A DNA stretch of 50,228 nt from Prochlorococcus sp. AG-432-D11. Its GTDB lineage: Bacteria; Cyanobacteriota; Cyanobacteriia; PCC-6307; Cyanobiaceae. Below, piece by piece: positions 10,931 through 19,890 of this stretch; position 1 is the first letter of the stretch, and each line of letters starts with the position of its first letter. The position numbers and the translations under genes are program-made. The DNA lies in assembly GCA_003212885.1 (NCBI GenBank), contig QCOP01000004.1, forward strand, positions 1 to 50,228. Direction: 5' to 3'. The notes under the pieces were generated by a model. The model worked only from the letters and a program-made list of their open reading frames with translations. It did not search any database and had not been told where the DNA came from.

Positions 10931-11497
10931 ATGAGCAGTAGCACGCCGCATAATCACCTTACGCAATTCCAGAAAATATTGGTCTTGTTTACTTCTTTCT
11001 TCCTTGCATTATCAATTTTGTTTTTTAGAGCATATATCGCTCCTTCTGATTCATTAGATGAGCTTGCGAGGCGATCGATTGAGCCAGAGATAGCTTTTGC
11101 AAATGGTAAACCTACTCTTGTTGAGTTTTATGCTGATTGGTGTGAGGTTTGTCGAGAGATGGCACCTGCAATGCTTAGTTCAGAAAAGAATCATTCAAAA
11201 GAAATAAACTATGTTTTATTAAATGTTGACAATGATCGATGGATAGATCTTTTAGAAGAGTATGAAGTGAATGGAATTCCTCAAATTAATTTCTTTGATG
11301 AATTTGGTACTTTAAAAACTATAGCTATTGGGCAAAGGACTTTTGATGAAATCGAAAAAGTTATTTTTGGCTTGCTTGAAAAGACTACTATTCCACAACT
11401 TGCGGGAGGAAAAAATCCTCAGATCTCAAAACTAAGTATTAATTCTTCAAGTAAAGACAAAACAACCTCGAATGTTAAACCAAGGTCGCATGGTTAA
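10931..11497 (+). CDS. Membrane-anchored thioredoxin-like protein (TxlA/HCF164-like)
   Basis: N-terminal TM segment, EFYADWCEVCREMAP, cis-Pro region NGIPQINFF. Confidence 0.88.
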   Translation: MSSSTPHNHLTQFQKILVLFTSFFLALSILFFRAYIAPSDSLDELARRSIEPEIAFANGKPTLVEFYADWCEVCREMAPAMLSSEKNHSKEINYVLLNVDNDRWIDLLEEYEVNGIPQINFFDEFGTLKTIAIGQRTFDEIEKVIFGLLEKTTIPQLAGGKNPQISKLSINSSSKDKTTSNVKPRSHG

Positions 11498-11499
11498 AA

Positions 11500-12135
11500 C
11501 TATGACCATTCAAGAGCCAATGATACAGTTGGGAAATAATCTTTGAATAAATTCTTGCATTGATTTGCAATGTCCATATGCTCTTGTTGTGTTCCGTGTC
11601 CCGATCTTAGCTTTATATAATGTATCCATGACCGGCAGGAACCTGTCATATATATTTTTGTTGGAGTTGCAAGAGGTAAAACAAAGCGAGCACATTCCTT
11701 TGCTACTCCAGCCTCAAGCATCTCTTGATATAGAGCTAAAGAGTTATAAAAATGGGTATTAATTTTCTCTTGGAAATCTTGCACTAAAGCTTTGGGCAAG
11801 TCTTCAATAGAGTTTTGACGGTTTTTGAAATCTTGCCTTCTTAAATCAGGAATTGGTAATGCTCCTAATTCTGTACTATTCGCATATCGCTGAGAGAATT
11901 CTTGAAAAGTAAATGATCTATGTCTCAGTATTTGAGCAGCGATACCTCTATTAGTTTCAATTTCTAATGTCATATAGGCTTGCTCAAAAACACTCCAATG
12001 TTCATGAATGATGCAGTATCTAAGTAGTCGTGAATAGTCTTGATTGTCTTGATTATTAGGATTGCTAACTCTTGCTATGTATGCCATAGTTTTCTCGGCA
12101 TCAGGAGTAGCTGTGACAAATTTAACTGAATTCAT
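11500..12135 (-). CDS. thyX: FAD-dependent thymidylate synthase
   Basis: ThyX motif RHRX7S present as RHRSFTFQEFSQRYA; 211 aa. Confidence 0.95.
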   Translation of the reverse strand: MNSVKFVTATPDAEKTMAYIARVSNPNNQDNQDYSRLLRYCIIHEHWSVFEQAYMTLEIETNRGIAAQILRHRSFTFQEFSQRYANSTELGALPIPDLRRQDFKNRQNSIEDLPKALVQDFQEKINTHFYNSLALYQEMLEAGVAKECARFVLPLATPTKIYMTGSCRSWIHYIKLRSGHGTQQEHMDIANQCKNLFKDYFPTVSLALEWS

Positions 12136-12137
12136 CT

Positions 12138-12731
12138 TTAAATTTTAGCGAGCGTCACTTGTTCAGGTTGATTTTGATATTTTCCTTTCCTGTCATTATA
12201 TGTTGTTTCACAGTCATCACCTTCAAAAAATAATATTTGGCAAATACCTTCGTTAGCATAAATACGACAATCTGCCCCTGAACTATTACTGAATTCAAGA
12301 GTTAGATGCCCTTCCCAACTGGCTTCTGCGGGAGTTGTGTTGACTATTATTCCCAGTCTTGCATAAGTACTTTTCCCTAAGCATATAACTGTTATATTTG
12401 GCGGCACCTTCATCTTCTCTAGTGCGACACCTAGTCCATAAGAATGGCCTGGAAGTATAAAATAATCTCCAAATTCATCTTTATGTAGTTTCGTTGCTTC
12501 TAAATTCTCTGGGTTAAATTCTTTGGGATTCATTATTGTCCCTGGAACATGTTTGAATATTAAAAATTCTTTTGAAGAAAGCCTTAAGTCATATCCATAA
12601 GAAGAGCAACCAAAACTCAGAACAGCTTTCTTTTTTGTTTGGGGATCAAGATGCCTGACAAGTTTATCTTGGAAGGGCATCAGCATGCCTTCTTGTGCTT
12701 GTTCTTTAATCCAGCGATCGTTTTTCAGCAT
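12138..12731 (-). CDS. dcd: dCTP deaminase
   Basis: SSYGYDLRLS, LGKSTYARLGIIVNTTPAEASWEGHLTLEFSN. Confidence 0.95.
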   Translation of the reverse strand: MLKNDRWIKEQAQEGMLMPFQDKLVRHLDPQTKKKAVLSFGCSSYGYDLRLSSKEFLIFKHVPGTIMNPKEFNPENLEATKLHKDEFGDYFILPGHSYGLGVALEKMKVPPNITVICLGKSTYARLGIIVNTTPAEASWEGHLTLEFSNSSGADCRIYANEGICQILFFEGDDCETTYNDRKGKYQNQPEQVTLAKI

Positions 12732-13288
12732 TATTTAAAGCACCTCAATTGAGTAACTTGATCAGCTATTGAGATTATTTTGCTCGGGATTGATTGACCA
12801 GTAATGATGACATCAATTGATGTTGGCCTTTCAAGGAGTGTTGATATGAAGTCTTCTTCTTGTATGAATCCGAATTTTATTGCTAACCCAATTTCATCAA
12901 GAACTATTTTATCAACTTTGTTCAGTAAAATTTTGTCTTTGCAGATATCCCAGAGTGCTGAAACAGCATTGATTGATTCCAGATCATCTTCAAGATTTAC
13001 ACTGCCTGAGATACATTTTGAAATTGAAGGCCTCATCCATTCCAGCCCTCCGCATAAGTTGAGAGCATTTTCGGGTCCTTGGAGGACCCCTCCCTTAAGA
13101 AACTGTGAAATTAAAACTTTGCTTCCTAGGCCCGCAGACCTTAAAGCTTCACTAAATACTGTGCTAATGCTTCCTCTATGTTGAGAGGAGTAAATTTGCA
13201 GTTGCCCTTCAAGAGAAATAAGCTTTAGAGGTAGCTTGTTAGACGCCGAAGACCTATTTTGATTTGAAGTAATCTGACTAGCAGACAT
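12731..13288 (-). CDS. cobO: Cob(I)alamin adenosyltransferase family protein (CobO/BtuR-like) with altered P-loop
   Basis: SLEGQLQIYSSQHRGSISTVFSEALRSAGLGSKVLISQFLKGG...VDKIVLDEIGLAIKFGFI...VIITGQ; stop overlaps the dcd start (TAATG). Confidence 0.85.
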   Translation of the reverse strand: MSASQITSNQNRSSASNKLPLKLISLEGQLQIYSSQHRGSISTVFSEALRSAGLGSKVLISQFLKGGVLQGPENALNLCGGLEWMRPSISKCISGSVNLEDDLESINAVSALWDICKDKILLNKVDKIVLDEIGLAIKFGFIQEEDFISTLLERPTSIDVIITGQSIPSKIISIADQVTQLRCFK

Positions 13289-13556
13289 TTTAAAAACTAA
13301 TCCTTGATAGCTCCTTATACAAATCTAGCGGGAAGATAGATCTTCACAACTCTTTTAACACTACAGATAGTGTCTAACTTTGTTAAAGAAATATAATAAG
13401 ACAGTGATTCTCTGCAAAGCCTTCTAATAGCAAGGACTTTGAAAGGTGAATAGTCACAAAGAAATTAAGTTATTGAACTTAAAAGTCTCAAAAGGTCATT
13501 ATTGATACAAGTACTTTTAAGGCCAGTTCTTAACGTCCATAAAACTGTTTGCCAAA

Positions 13557-14264
13557 ATGGCAATTGCTACAGGCGGGTTCAGTCGCTATTCCAGTCAGCC
13601 GAATGACGACATTCCAGTGAGAAAGTCTCTCTTGGATGTTATTAGATCTCTTGATGGAGCCTCAACTGAAATGGTTGAGAGATCTAAGACGATTTTTTTT
13701 CCAGGCGATCCAGCTGAAAGAGTCTATTTGATTCGAAGAGGTGCTGTTCGATTATCGCGAGTATATGAATCAGGTGAAGAAATTACAGTTGCTCTACTTA
13801 GAGAAAACAGTCTTTTTGGTGTCCTTTCTTTGTTGACAGGACACAGGTCGGACCGTTTCTATCATGCAGTTGCGTTTACGAGGGTAGAAATGCATTCGGC
13901 CCCAGCAACGTCCGTTAAGCAGGCAATAGAAGCAGATACAGGAGTGGGATTGCTTTTGCTTCAAGGCCTTTCTAGTAGAATATTGCAAACCGAGACAATG
14001 ATTGAGACTTTGACTCATCGAGATATGTCGTCGAGGTTGGTCAGCTTCTTACTTGTTTTATGCAGAGATTTTGGTGTTCCAAGTGATCAAGGAATTACAA
14101 TTGACCTTCGCTTGTCTCATCAGTCAATAGCTGAAGCGATAGGTTCAACCAGGGTTACAATTACTAGACTCCTAGGGGAGTTACGAAACATGGGCTTACT
14201 TCAAATAGATAGAAAAAAAATTACTGTTTTTGATCCTGTCGCTCTTTCAAAGCGTTTTAACTAA
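13557..14264 (+). CDS. ntcA: Global nitrogen regulator NtcA (CRP/FNR family)
   Basis: cNMP-like domain; [28 protein letters not shown]; 235 aa. Confidence 0.96.
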   Translation: MAIATGGFSRYSSQPNDDIPVRKSLLDVIRSLDGASTEMVERSKTIFFPGDPAERVYLIRRGAVRLSRVYESGEEITVALLRENSLFGVLSLLTGHRSDRFYHAVAFTRVEMHSAPATSVKQAIEADTGVGLLLLQGLSSRILQTETMIETLTHRDMSSRLVSFLLVLCRDFGVPSDQGITIDLRLSHQSIAEAIGSTRVTITRLLGELRNMGLLQIDRKKITVFDPVALSKRFN

Positions 14265-14327
14265 ATGGCGAGCTTTATATTGCTTGGCATAATAAATGTA
14301 TCCATAGAATTCAATTGATAATTTCTA

Positions 14328-15287
14328 GTGTCTGGCTGGTTGCTAATTATTGCTTTGCTTGTTCTTGGAGGAATTCTCTCAACTTTAGGAGATGCCCTTG
14401 GTAGTCGAATTGGCAAAGCGAGGTTAAGCATTTTTAAATTGAGACCTCGCAGAACAGCAGTATTAATAACTATCTTTACTGGAAGTCTGATCAGTGCAAT
14501 ATCAATAGGTTTTGTTTTACTTGTAAGCAGGCAATTGCGGGTTGGCTTATTTGAATTAGAGGATTTGCAAAATCAGTTAAAAGAAAGCAGGCAATTGCTT
14601 GTTCCCCTTAAGGAACAAAGAGAGCTTTTAGAGGCACGTATTGAAAAAGGTGAAGCCGATTTAGCTAGACAAAGAAATAAGTTAGACCTTTTTAGAAGGG
14701 GAGAGGTGGTAATTTCTAGTGGTCAGTCTTTACTTATTTCTACCATTAAACTAGATAATAAAGAAGATGCAAAAGAGGTAATAACTGAAGTTCTTAGAAG
14801 AGCTAATTCTAAAGCTTTTTCTAAAGTAAAGCCAGGTGAACTGCCTAACCAGCCATTGCTTTTCCTACGAAAAGATCATGTAAAGAGATTAGAAGAAATT
14901 ATTAAAGATAAAAGAACTTGGGTTATAAATGTAAAGTCTGCTGCAAATGTTTTATTAGGTGAAAATAGCATGTATGCTTATGTAGAAGCAGTTCCTAATA
15001 GACAAATTATTAATGAAGGAGATATTCTCGCAAGTATTACCTTAGAAGCTAATTCTGCATCTAAGGATTTAGTAAGAAAGAAAATAAAACTTTTGGTTGC
15101 TTCTACATCTGCAGAGGTAAAGAAAAGGGGTTCTTTAACTTTTGATATTACTCTAGATGCAAATTCTGTAAATTCACTGTTTCAAAGACTATCTAATATT
15201 CAAAATCGATCTATTGATATTCAGTCTATTGCAACTAGGGATAGTGACACTGCGGAAACAGTTTATGTTTCGTTAAATTTGAAATAG
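14328..15287 (+). CDS. DUF3084 family protein
   Basis: GTG start; GDALGSRIGKARLSIFKLRPRRTAVLITIFTGSLISA followed by coiled coil, typical DUF3084. Confidence 0.88.
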   Translation: MSGWLLIIALLVLGGILSTLGDALGSRIGKARLSIFKLRPRRTAVLITIFTGSLISAISIGFVLLVSRQLRVGLFELEDLQNQLKESRQLLVPLKEQRELLEARIEKGEADLARQRNKLDLFRRGEVVISSGQSLLISTIKLDNKEDAKEVITEVLRRANSKAFSKVKPGELPNQPLLFLRKDHVKRLEEIIKDKRTWVINVKSAANVLLGENSMYAYVEAVPNRQIINEGDILASITLEANSASKDLVRKKIKLLVASTSAEVKKRGSLTFDITLDANSVNSLFQRLSNIQNRSIDIQSIATRDSDTAETVYVSLNLK

Positions 15288-15317
15288 ATATAAACCTATG
15301 AATCCTTTCAATTAATA

Positions 15318-15749
15318 ATGAACTTTTTTATATCAATTGATCCAGGATATTTCAAGTCTGGAATTATCTTATCTGATATATCTAGGAAAATAGTTGTAAA
15401 AGGGGAGGTTGTGAAGAGTGAACTATTGTTAGGCCTAATTATAGAATGGAGCGCTCAGTATAAGATTACTAAAATTCTTTTAGGGAATGGAACCAGTAGT
15501 AATTATATTTTTAATGAATTAGAAAAGAAGGAATTTTCGAATATTCAAGTAGTAGATGAAAGAGAAACTACACTTCGTGCAAAGTATAGGTTTATTCAGT
15601 TATGGCCCCCTAAATGGCCTTTAAATTTAATTCCTAAAAGTTTAATAATAGTGAGAACTAATCTTGATGCTGTTGCAGCTTTACTTCTTCTAGAAGATTT
15701 TTTAGGCTATCAATTAATTTGGAATAAAAGGCCTTCTTTTAAAATTTAG
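15318..15749 (+). CDS. RNase H-fold protein, YqgF/RuvC-like
   Basis: ISIDPGYFKSGIIL N-terminus, VVDERETTLRAKYRF, acidic C-terminal TNLDAVAALLLLEDFLG. Confidence 0.7.
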   Translation: MNFFISIDPGYFKSGIILSDISRKIVVKGEVVKSELLLGLIIEWSAQYKITKILLGNGTSSNYIFNELEKKEFSNIQVVDERETTLRAKYRFIQLWPPKWPLNLIPKSLIIVRTNLDAVAALLLLEDFLGYQLIWNKRPSFKI

Positions 15750-15996
15750 CACGCACTTTAAAAGTATAATCAGATCCTACTTCTAGAGAGTAATCTGATT
15801 TTATAAGAAATCTAAGTAAAGCATCATGAATTAATGCTCTACCTAGAGGAGGAGATACTAGTAGTTCACCTCTTTTAAAATTCCAGTTAAAGTCCCATAT
15901 AAATTCTCCTGCTATTACTTCTCCATGAATTGATTGCTTGGAAAAATCTTGACTGCTTATTCTTAAATAAGCAGTAGTGCTAGGGTCCTTTTGCAT
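15739..15996 (-). CDS. DUF3146 family protein
   Basis: 85 aa; TTAYLRISSQDFSKQSIHGEVIAGEFIWDFNWNFKRGELLVSPPLGRALIHDALLRFL. Confidence 0.8.
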   Translation of the reverse strand: MQKDPSTTAYLRISSQDFSKQSIHGEVIAGEFIWDFNWNFKRGELLVSPPLGRALIHDALLRFLIKSDYSLEVGSDYTFKVRAKF

Positions 15997-15999
15997 TTT

Positions 16000-16602
16000 T
16001 TATATTTTTAGGGAATTTATAAATGTGGTCCCTTTAGCAAGACCTTCATCTTTTAAGAGGTCTAATCCTTTTGATATATCAATAAAGGTTTTCTCAAGAA
16101 TTTCACTTTCTTTATTATTAAAATCTCCTAAAACATGGCTAATAGTTTTTGCTTTTCTTTCATTACTTATTTGGCTTGGAGCACCAATGCCTATTTTGAG
16201 CCTTGAAAAACTTTGCGTTGCAAGAGTATCAATAATACTTTTTAGTCCTTTATGCCCTCCAGAACCGCCTTTAGTTCTAAATCTCAATGTGCCTAAAGGC
16301 AAGTCCATATCATCTACAATAACTAGTAATTTATCGAGAGGAATATCAAACCAACTCATGGTTGCTTTTATAGATCGTCCACTTTCATTCATATAGGTTT
16401 TAGGCATAAGAAGTCTTTGCCTTAGAGTATTAGATTTAATATCAGCTAACTCTCCAAGAATCTTTTTATTTGTGCTAAAAGAGGTTGAATTTTTGCTAGC
16501 AATATACTTAACGGCCATAAAACCAACGTTATGACGAGTGTTTTGATATTTGGTCCCTGGATTTCCAAGGCCAGCTATTAAAGAGAAGGCATAAGAAGTC
16601 AT
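16000..16602 (-). CDS. pth: Peptidyl-tRNA hydrolase
   Basis: AGLGNPGTKYQNTRHNVGF, MPKTYMNESG, VDDMDLPLG, GGHKGLKSI. Confidence 0.97.
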   Translation of the reverse strand: MTSYAFSLIAGLGNPGTKYQNTRHNVGFMAVKYIASKNSTSFSTNKKILGELADIKSNTLRQRLLMPKTYMNESGRSIKATMSWFDIPLDKLLVIVDDMDLPLGTLRFRTKGGSGGHKGLKSIIDTLATQSFSRLKIGIGAPSQISNERKAKTISHVLGDFNNKESEILEKTFIDISKGLDLLKDEGLAKGTTFINSLKI

Positions 16603-16883
16603 CTAATACCCTTTACTATCGGCCATTATATTTCCTGAAAAAGAATTTGATGTATTGAATGGATCCTCTTTCGGTCTTAATTTTTTATTCTCAAATATTG
16701 TTACTAGTTTTGGCTTTTCAATTCAATGTCAAAATCTTGCACCTGTTTAAAGCCCCTTGGAGGTCATTTTACGCCTCTGTGAAGGGCAAAGAAACCTCTT
16801 TGGGGAAATAAATCAAGTACAAGAAAGCAAACTTTCAGAACGAAGCTAAGTCAGGAAAACCAAAGATACTAAGAACTGAGCAT
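16603..16883 (-). pseudogene. Candidate degenerate TatA/Hcf106-like gene, multiply frame-disrupted
   Basis: Minus-strand segments in different frames: SIFGFPDLASF*KFAFLYLIYFPK(E), PKRF-like stretch, RGFKQVQDFDIELKSQN*, IEKPKLVTIFENKKLRPKEDPFNTSNSFSGNIMADSKGY*; final TAG abuts the pth ATG. Order resembles TatA (IFG.G.LPELA-TM-FGPKK-LGKTLKGF..A..EFE.ELK). Confidence 0.45.
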
Positions 16884-16910
16884 TCAGGAATAATTCAGAT
16901 CTTAGTTAAA

Positions 16911-17114
16911 TTAATTGACTCCATTCCAATCAACAGAAAACCCTTGAAGAAGCAATGACTGATTATAGATTTGAAGAAGGATTACTAGGAAGACAAGCAG
17001 TAGAACGCCTACAAATGCCATAACTGGTACGGCCCCCCAGCCTGCTACGACCTTCCCTTGACCTGAATTGCCAATGGATTTAAGAAGTGAGCCAAGAGCA
17101 GTTTTTTGTCCCAT
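16911..17114 (-). CDS. psbH: Photosystem II reaction center protein H
   Basis: 67 aa; [46 protein letters not shown]. Confidence 0.96.
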   Translation of the reverse strand: MGQKTALGSLLKSIGNSGQGKVVAGWGAVPVMAFVGVLLLVFLVILLQIYNQSLLLQGFSVDWNGVN

Positions 17115-17200
17115 TTTGAGTAGCTAGCCTCAGTTAATGATTAAGTTTGGATATTGTATGAGAAATTGTCCATAAAGGACCCAACCTGTAGAAACTCTTG

Positions 17201-17341
17201 ATGCAAACTTCTTCACCTGCTCTTTCATTAGCCGTTATTGTCTTAGTAGTACTATTTTTGCTGACTGGATTTGGGGTTTACACGGCATTTGGGCCTCCAT
17301 CAGGAGGCCTTGATGACCCTTGGGATGATCATGAGGACTGA
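17201..17341 (+). CDS. psbN: PsbN
   Basis: 46 aa read directly: MQTSSPALSLAVIVLVVLFLLTGFGVYTAFGPPSGGLDDPWDDHED; divergent to psbH. Missing from ORF track because short. Confidence 0.95.
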   Translation: MQTSSPALSLAVIVLVVLFLLTGFGVYTAFGPPSGGLDDPWDDHED

Positions 17342-17343
17342 TG

Positions 17344-17359
17344 CTTTTGTTAACAAAAG
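17344..17359. repeat. Perfect 16-bp palindrome CTTTTGTTAACAAAAG
   Basis: Self-complementary sequence starting 2 nt after the psbN stop codon. Confidence 0.85.
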
Positions 17360-17472
17360 GTCAATTGTGTAAAAATCGACTTCGAAACATTTCAATTCAG
17401 TGTCATATATGGGTCAATTTGACCTCAACCACCAATAAGATGGCTGAGGTTCCTTAGATGCGTTAGTTATTC

Positions 17473-17601
17473 ATGCTTGCCCTCAAGATTTCCGTATACA
17501 CGGTCGTCTTCTTCTTCGTTGGAGTTTTCTTATTTGGCTTCTTAGCCAGTGATCCAAGCAGAACACCAGCTAGAAAAGACTTAGAAGGCCCTCAAGATTG
17601 A
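17473..17601 (+). CDS. psbI: Photosystem II reaction center protein I
   Basis: 42 aa: [42 protein letters not shown]. Confidence 0.95.
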   Translation: MLALKISVYTVVFFFVGVFLFGFLASDPSRTPARKDLEGPQD

Positions 17602-17608
17602 GGCCTTC
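17587..17608 (+). repeat. Inverted repeat across the psbI stop codon (aaggccctcaagattgaggcctt)
   Basis: Arms aaggcc(c)tcaa / ttgaggcctt, with one bulge; no downstream T-run. Coordinates approximate. Confidence 0.5.
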
Positions 17609-17664
17609 AAGCTTAGATTGGGATTTCGACTTCTTTTGGTCTTAATTAAAGATCGCCTTTAGTT

Positions 17665-19851
17665 GTGGTTCCTTCCACTGAGTATCGCAGTAAAAGAAAA
17701 TTTATTTGCGATAAGATCAAATTGATTTTTGCAAGCTCTTTTTCTTTGAGTTTGTCCTTTTTTTGTATCTCTGAGGTTGTAGAAGCTTTAGAGATGCATT
17801 TTCCATGTCATGGAGAAAAAATAAATTTATCTTTTCATTCGACTTGCCATTCAGATGATTTAAAACAAGTTAAAACTAATTTTTCTTCTAAAGTTCCTGT
17901 CTTAGAGAGCTGGAATTATTGGTTTTCTCAAAGTCAACTTATTTCTGATAATCCTCTAAGTCAAATTAATAGGAATTTTAAAAAGCTTGATTCGCTTAGT
18001 AATTTAGATAATCAACAATCACAATTTAATCAATTGTCGGAATTGGAAATCAAATCAGATAATCAATATTGGTTGGATGACAACGTATTTATTGCAAAGG
18101 GACAAGCTTCTCTAGTACTTAATGGTGGGATATTAGAGGCAGAATTTATAAAATATAATAGAACATTAAATCAATTAGTAGCTGAGGGTAACGTTCGTTT
18201 TATTAGAGGTGGACAATATTTTGAGGCAAAAATCTTTCAATATGATTTTGGGGAAAATACAGGATATGCAAACAATGTTTATGGATCTATTGATCTTAAA
18301 ACTGTTGCAGATGATATTGATTCATTAAAGAAAGAGTATAGAAAAAGTCATTCTGCAAGTAATCAAATAGAAAATATCTTTAATCAAAGTACAATTTCTT
18401 TTAAAGTTGGAGATGTTGATGAAAGGTTAGATCCATTTAGAAGTTCAATAGTTAATAGTAAATTTATTCGAAGATGGAGGTTTATCGCTGAAAGTATTCA
18501 CATACACAAGTCAGGCTGGACGGCCGAGGAAATTATTTTTACTAATGATCCATTAAATCCACCTCAATTAAAAATACAAGCCAATGGTGTTTATGCAAAA
18601 TTAAATAAAGACAAGGAGTCTTATACAATCACTCCTAAGAGCTCTAAAATAATAGTTGATAATAGAATTGTAATACCACTTGGAAGGAGAACAATTAGCA
18701 AAGAACAAAAGAAATGGATTAGTTCTTTTGATTTTAACGATCGAGATGGTTTTTATATTTCTAGAAATTTTCAACCAGTTAAGTTTGGTGATGATTTTTC
18801 TTTATCGCTTAAGCCTCAGTTTTTATTGCAAAGATTTCTAAAGGGTCATACAAACTCATATCCAATGATTGGAGAAAATATTAATACTCTTAAAGTAAGA
18901 AGTCATAACAATACTTATGATTTGTTGGGATTAGATGCAAGTATTAATAGCAAAATTAAACATTGGAATTTCTCTTTTGATTCAAATATTAGTACTTTTA
19001 ATCCAAAAAGATTTGCTCATGGCATTAGATATTATGCCGGTTTAACTAGAAAATTAAAATTTTCTAGAATAGATAATATAGATATGTCTATATTTTCTGC
19101 ATATAGATTGAAAACTAAAAATGGTTCTTTAGGAGATAATGATATTTATAATACTTATGGTGTATCTTTATCAAAAGCTAATAAGTGGAACTCTGACAAT
19201 CTTATGTATCAAAATATGATGAATGTAGTTGTAGGAAAATATAAAGCCGAATCAATTCATACTAAGAATTTCATTAGTGCTTTAAGAAGTGAATTTTCAA
19301 ATGTAATGTCATTTACATATGTTTTGTGGAAGCCGCAAAATAGACTTTCTTTTGCTAATTCTGGATATACAGAAATATTTCCTACAATTAGTCGAGGCTT
19401 GAGTTTTAAAGGAACTATGCATTCTTCAGTATTTTTTTATGAAGGGTTTGAGTCCCAAGCTTTGAAAACTTTTAGTGCAGGACCTGAGTTGACTTTAGGT
19501 AGATTAGAAAGTGATTTCTTCAATTATACGTCAATTTCTATTATGCCTAGCTTGTCATTCAGGTCAGGGCAAAGTCCATTTAAATTTGACAATAAAGAAG
19601 ATCTAAAAACAATACAAATTGCTTTGTCGCAACATTTAATAGGTCCATTACTGATTTCGTCTTATTATGATGTTAATATTGATACAGATTCTGAATTGTA
19701 TGGGAAAACTATTGATGCAAAATTAGCTCTTATTTTTAAAAGAAGGGCATATGAAAGTAGCTTATTCTATGATATTAATAATAAATCAGGAGGTATTATG
19801 TTTAGAATTAATGGATTTAATTTTGATGGTTCATCCGCTAGGTTTGATTAA
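17665..19851 (+). CDS. DUF3769 family protein, LptA/OstA-like N-domain plus LptD-like outer-membrane beta-barrel
   Basis: 728 aa, GTG start; signal-like segment; OstA-like FIAKGQASLVLNGGILEAEFIKYNRTLNQLVAEGNVRFIRGGQYFEA; long beta-rich C-terminus. Confidence 0.8.
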   Translation: MVPSTEYRSKRKFICDKIKLIFASSFSLSLSFFCISEVVEALEMHFPCHGEKINLSFHSTCHSDDLKQVKTNFSSKVPVLESWNYWFSQSQLISDNPLSQINRNFKKLDSLSNLDNQQSQFNQLSELEIKSDNQYWLDDNVFIAKGQASLVLNGGILEAEFIKYNRTLNQLVAEGNVRFIRGGQYFEAKIFQYDFGENTGYANNVYGSIDLKTVADDIDSLKKEYRKSHSASNQIENIFNQSTISFKVGDVDERLDPFRSSIVNSKFIRRWRFIAESIHIHKSGWTAEEIIFTNDPLNPPQLKIQANGVYAKLNKDKESYTITPKSSKIIVDNRIVIPLGRRTISKEQKKWISSFDFNDRDGFYISRNFQPVKFGDDFSLSLKPQFLLQRFLKGHTNSYPMIGENINTLKVRSHNNTYDLLGLDASINSKIKHWNFSFDSNISTFNPKRFAHGIRYYAGLTRKLKFSRIDNIDMSIFSAYRLKTKNGSLGDNDIYNTYGVSLSKANKWNSDNLMYQNMMNVVVGKYKAESIHTKNFISALRSEFSNVMSFTYVLWKPQNRLSFANSGYTEIFPTISRGLSFKGTMHSSVFFYEGFESQALKTFSAGPELTLGRLESDFFNYTSISIMPSLSFRSGQSPFKFDNKEDLKTIQIALSQHLIGPLLISSYYDVNIDTDSELYGKTIDAKLALIFKRRAYESSLFYDINNKSGGIMFRINGFNFDGSSARFD

Positions 19852-19890
19852 ATTAAAGAATTGATTCAGATATTTTCAATAGAGGAGATT

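Noticed and set aside
12804-13184. 126-aa plus-strand ORF inside the cobO-like gene
   Set aside because: Antisense to a recognisable family protein; serine-rich shadow ORF.
13289-13556. Possible NtcA autoregulatory box upstream of ntcA
   Set aside because: By eye no GTAN8TAC match found; only partial resemblances such as GATACAAGTAC.
13794-14018. 74-aa minus-strand ORF inside ntcA
   Set aside because: Antisense to ntcA; no support.
17585-17610. psbI-end inverted repeat as a rho-independent terminator
   Set aside because: Good stem but no following T-run and it overlaps the coding end, so kept only as a repeat.
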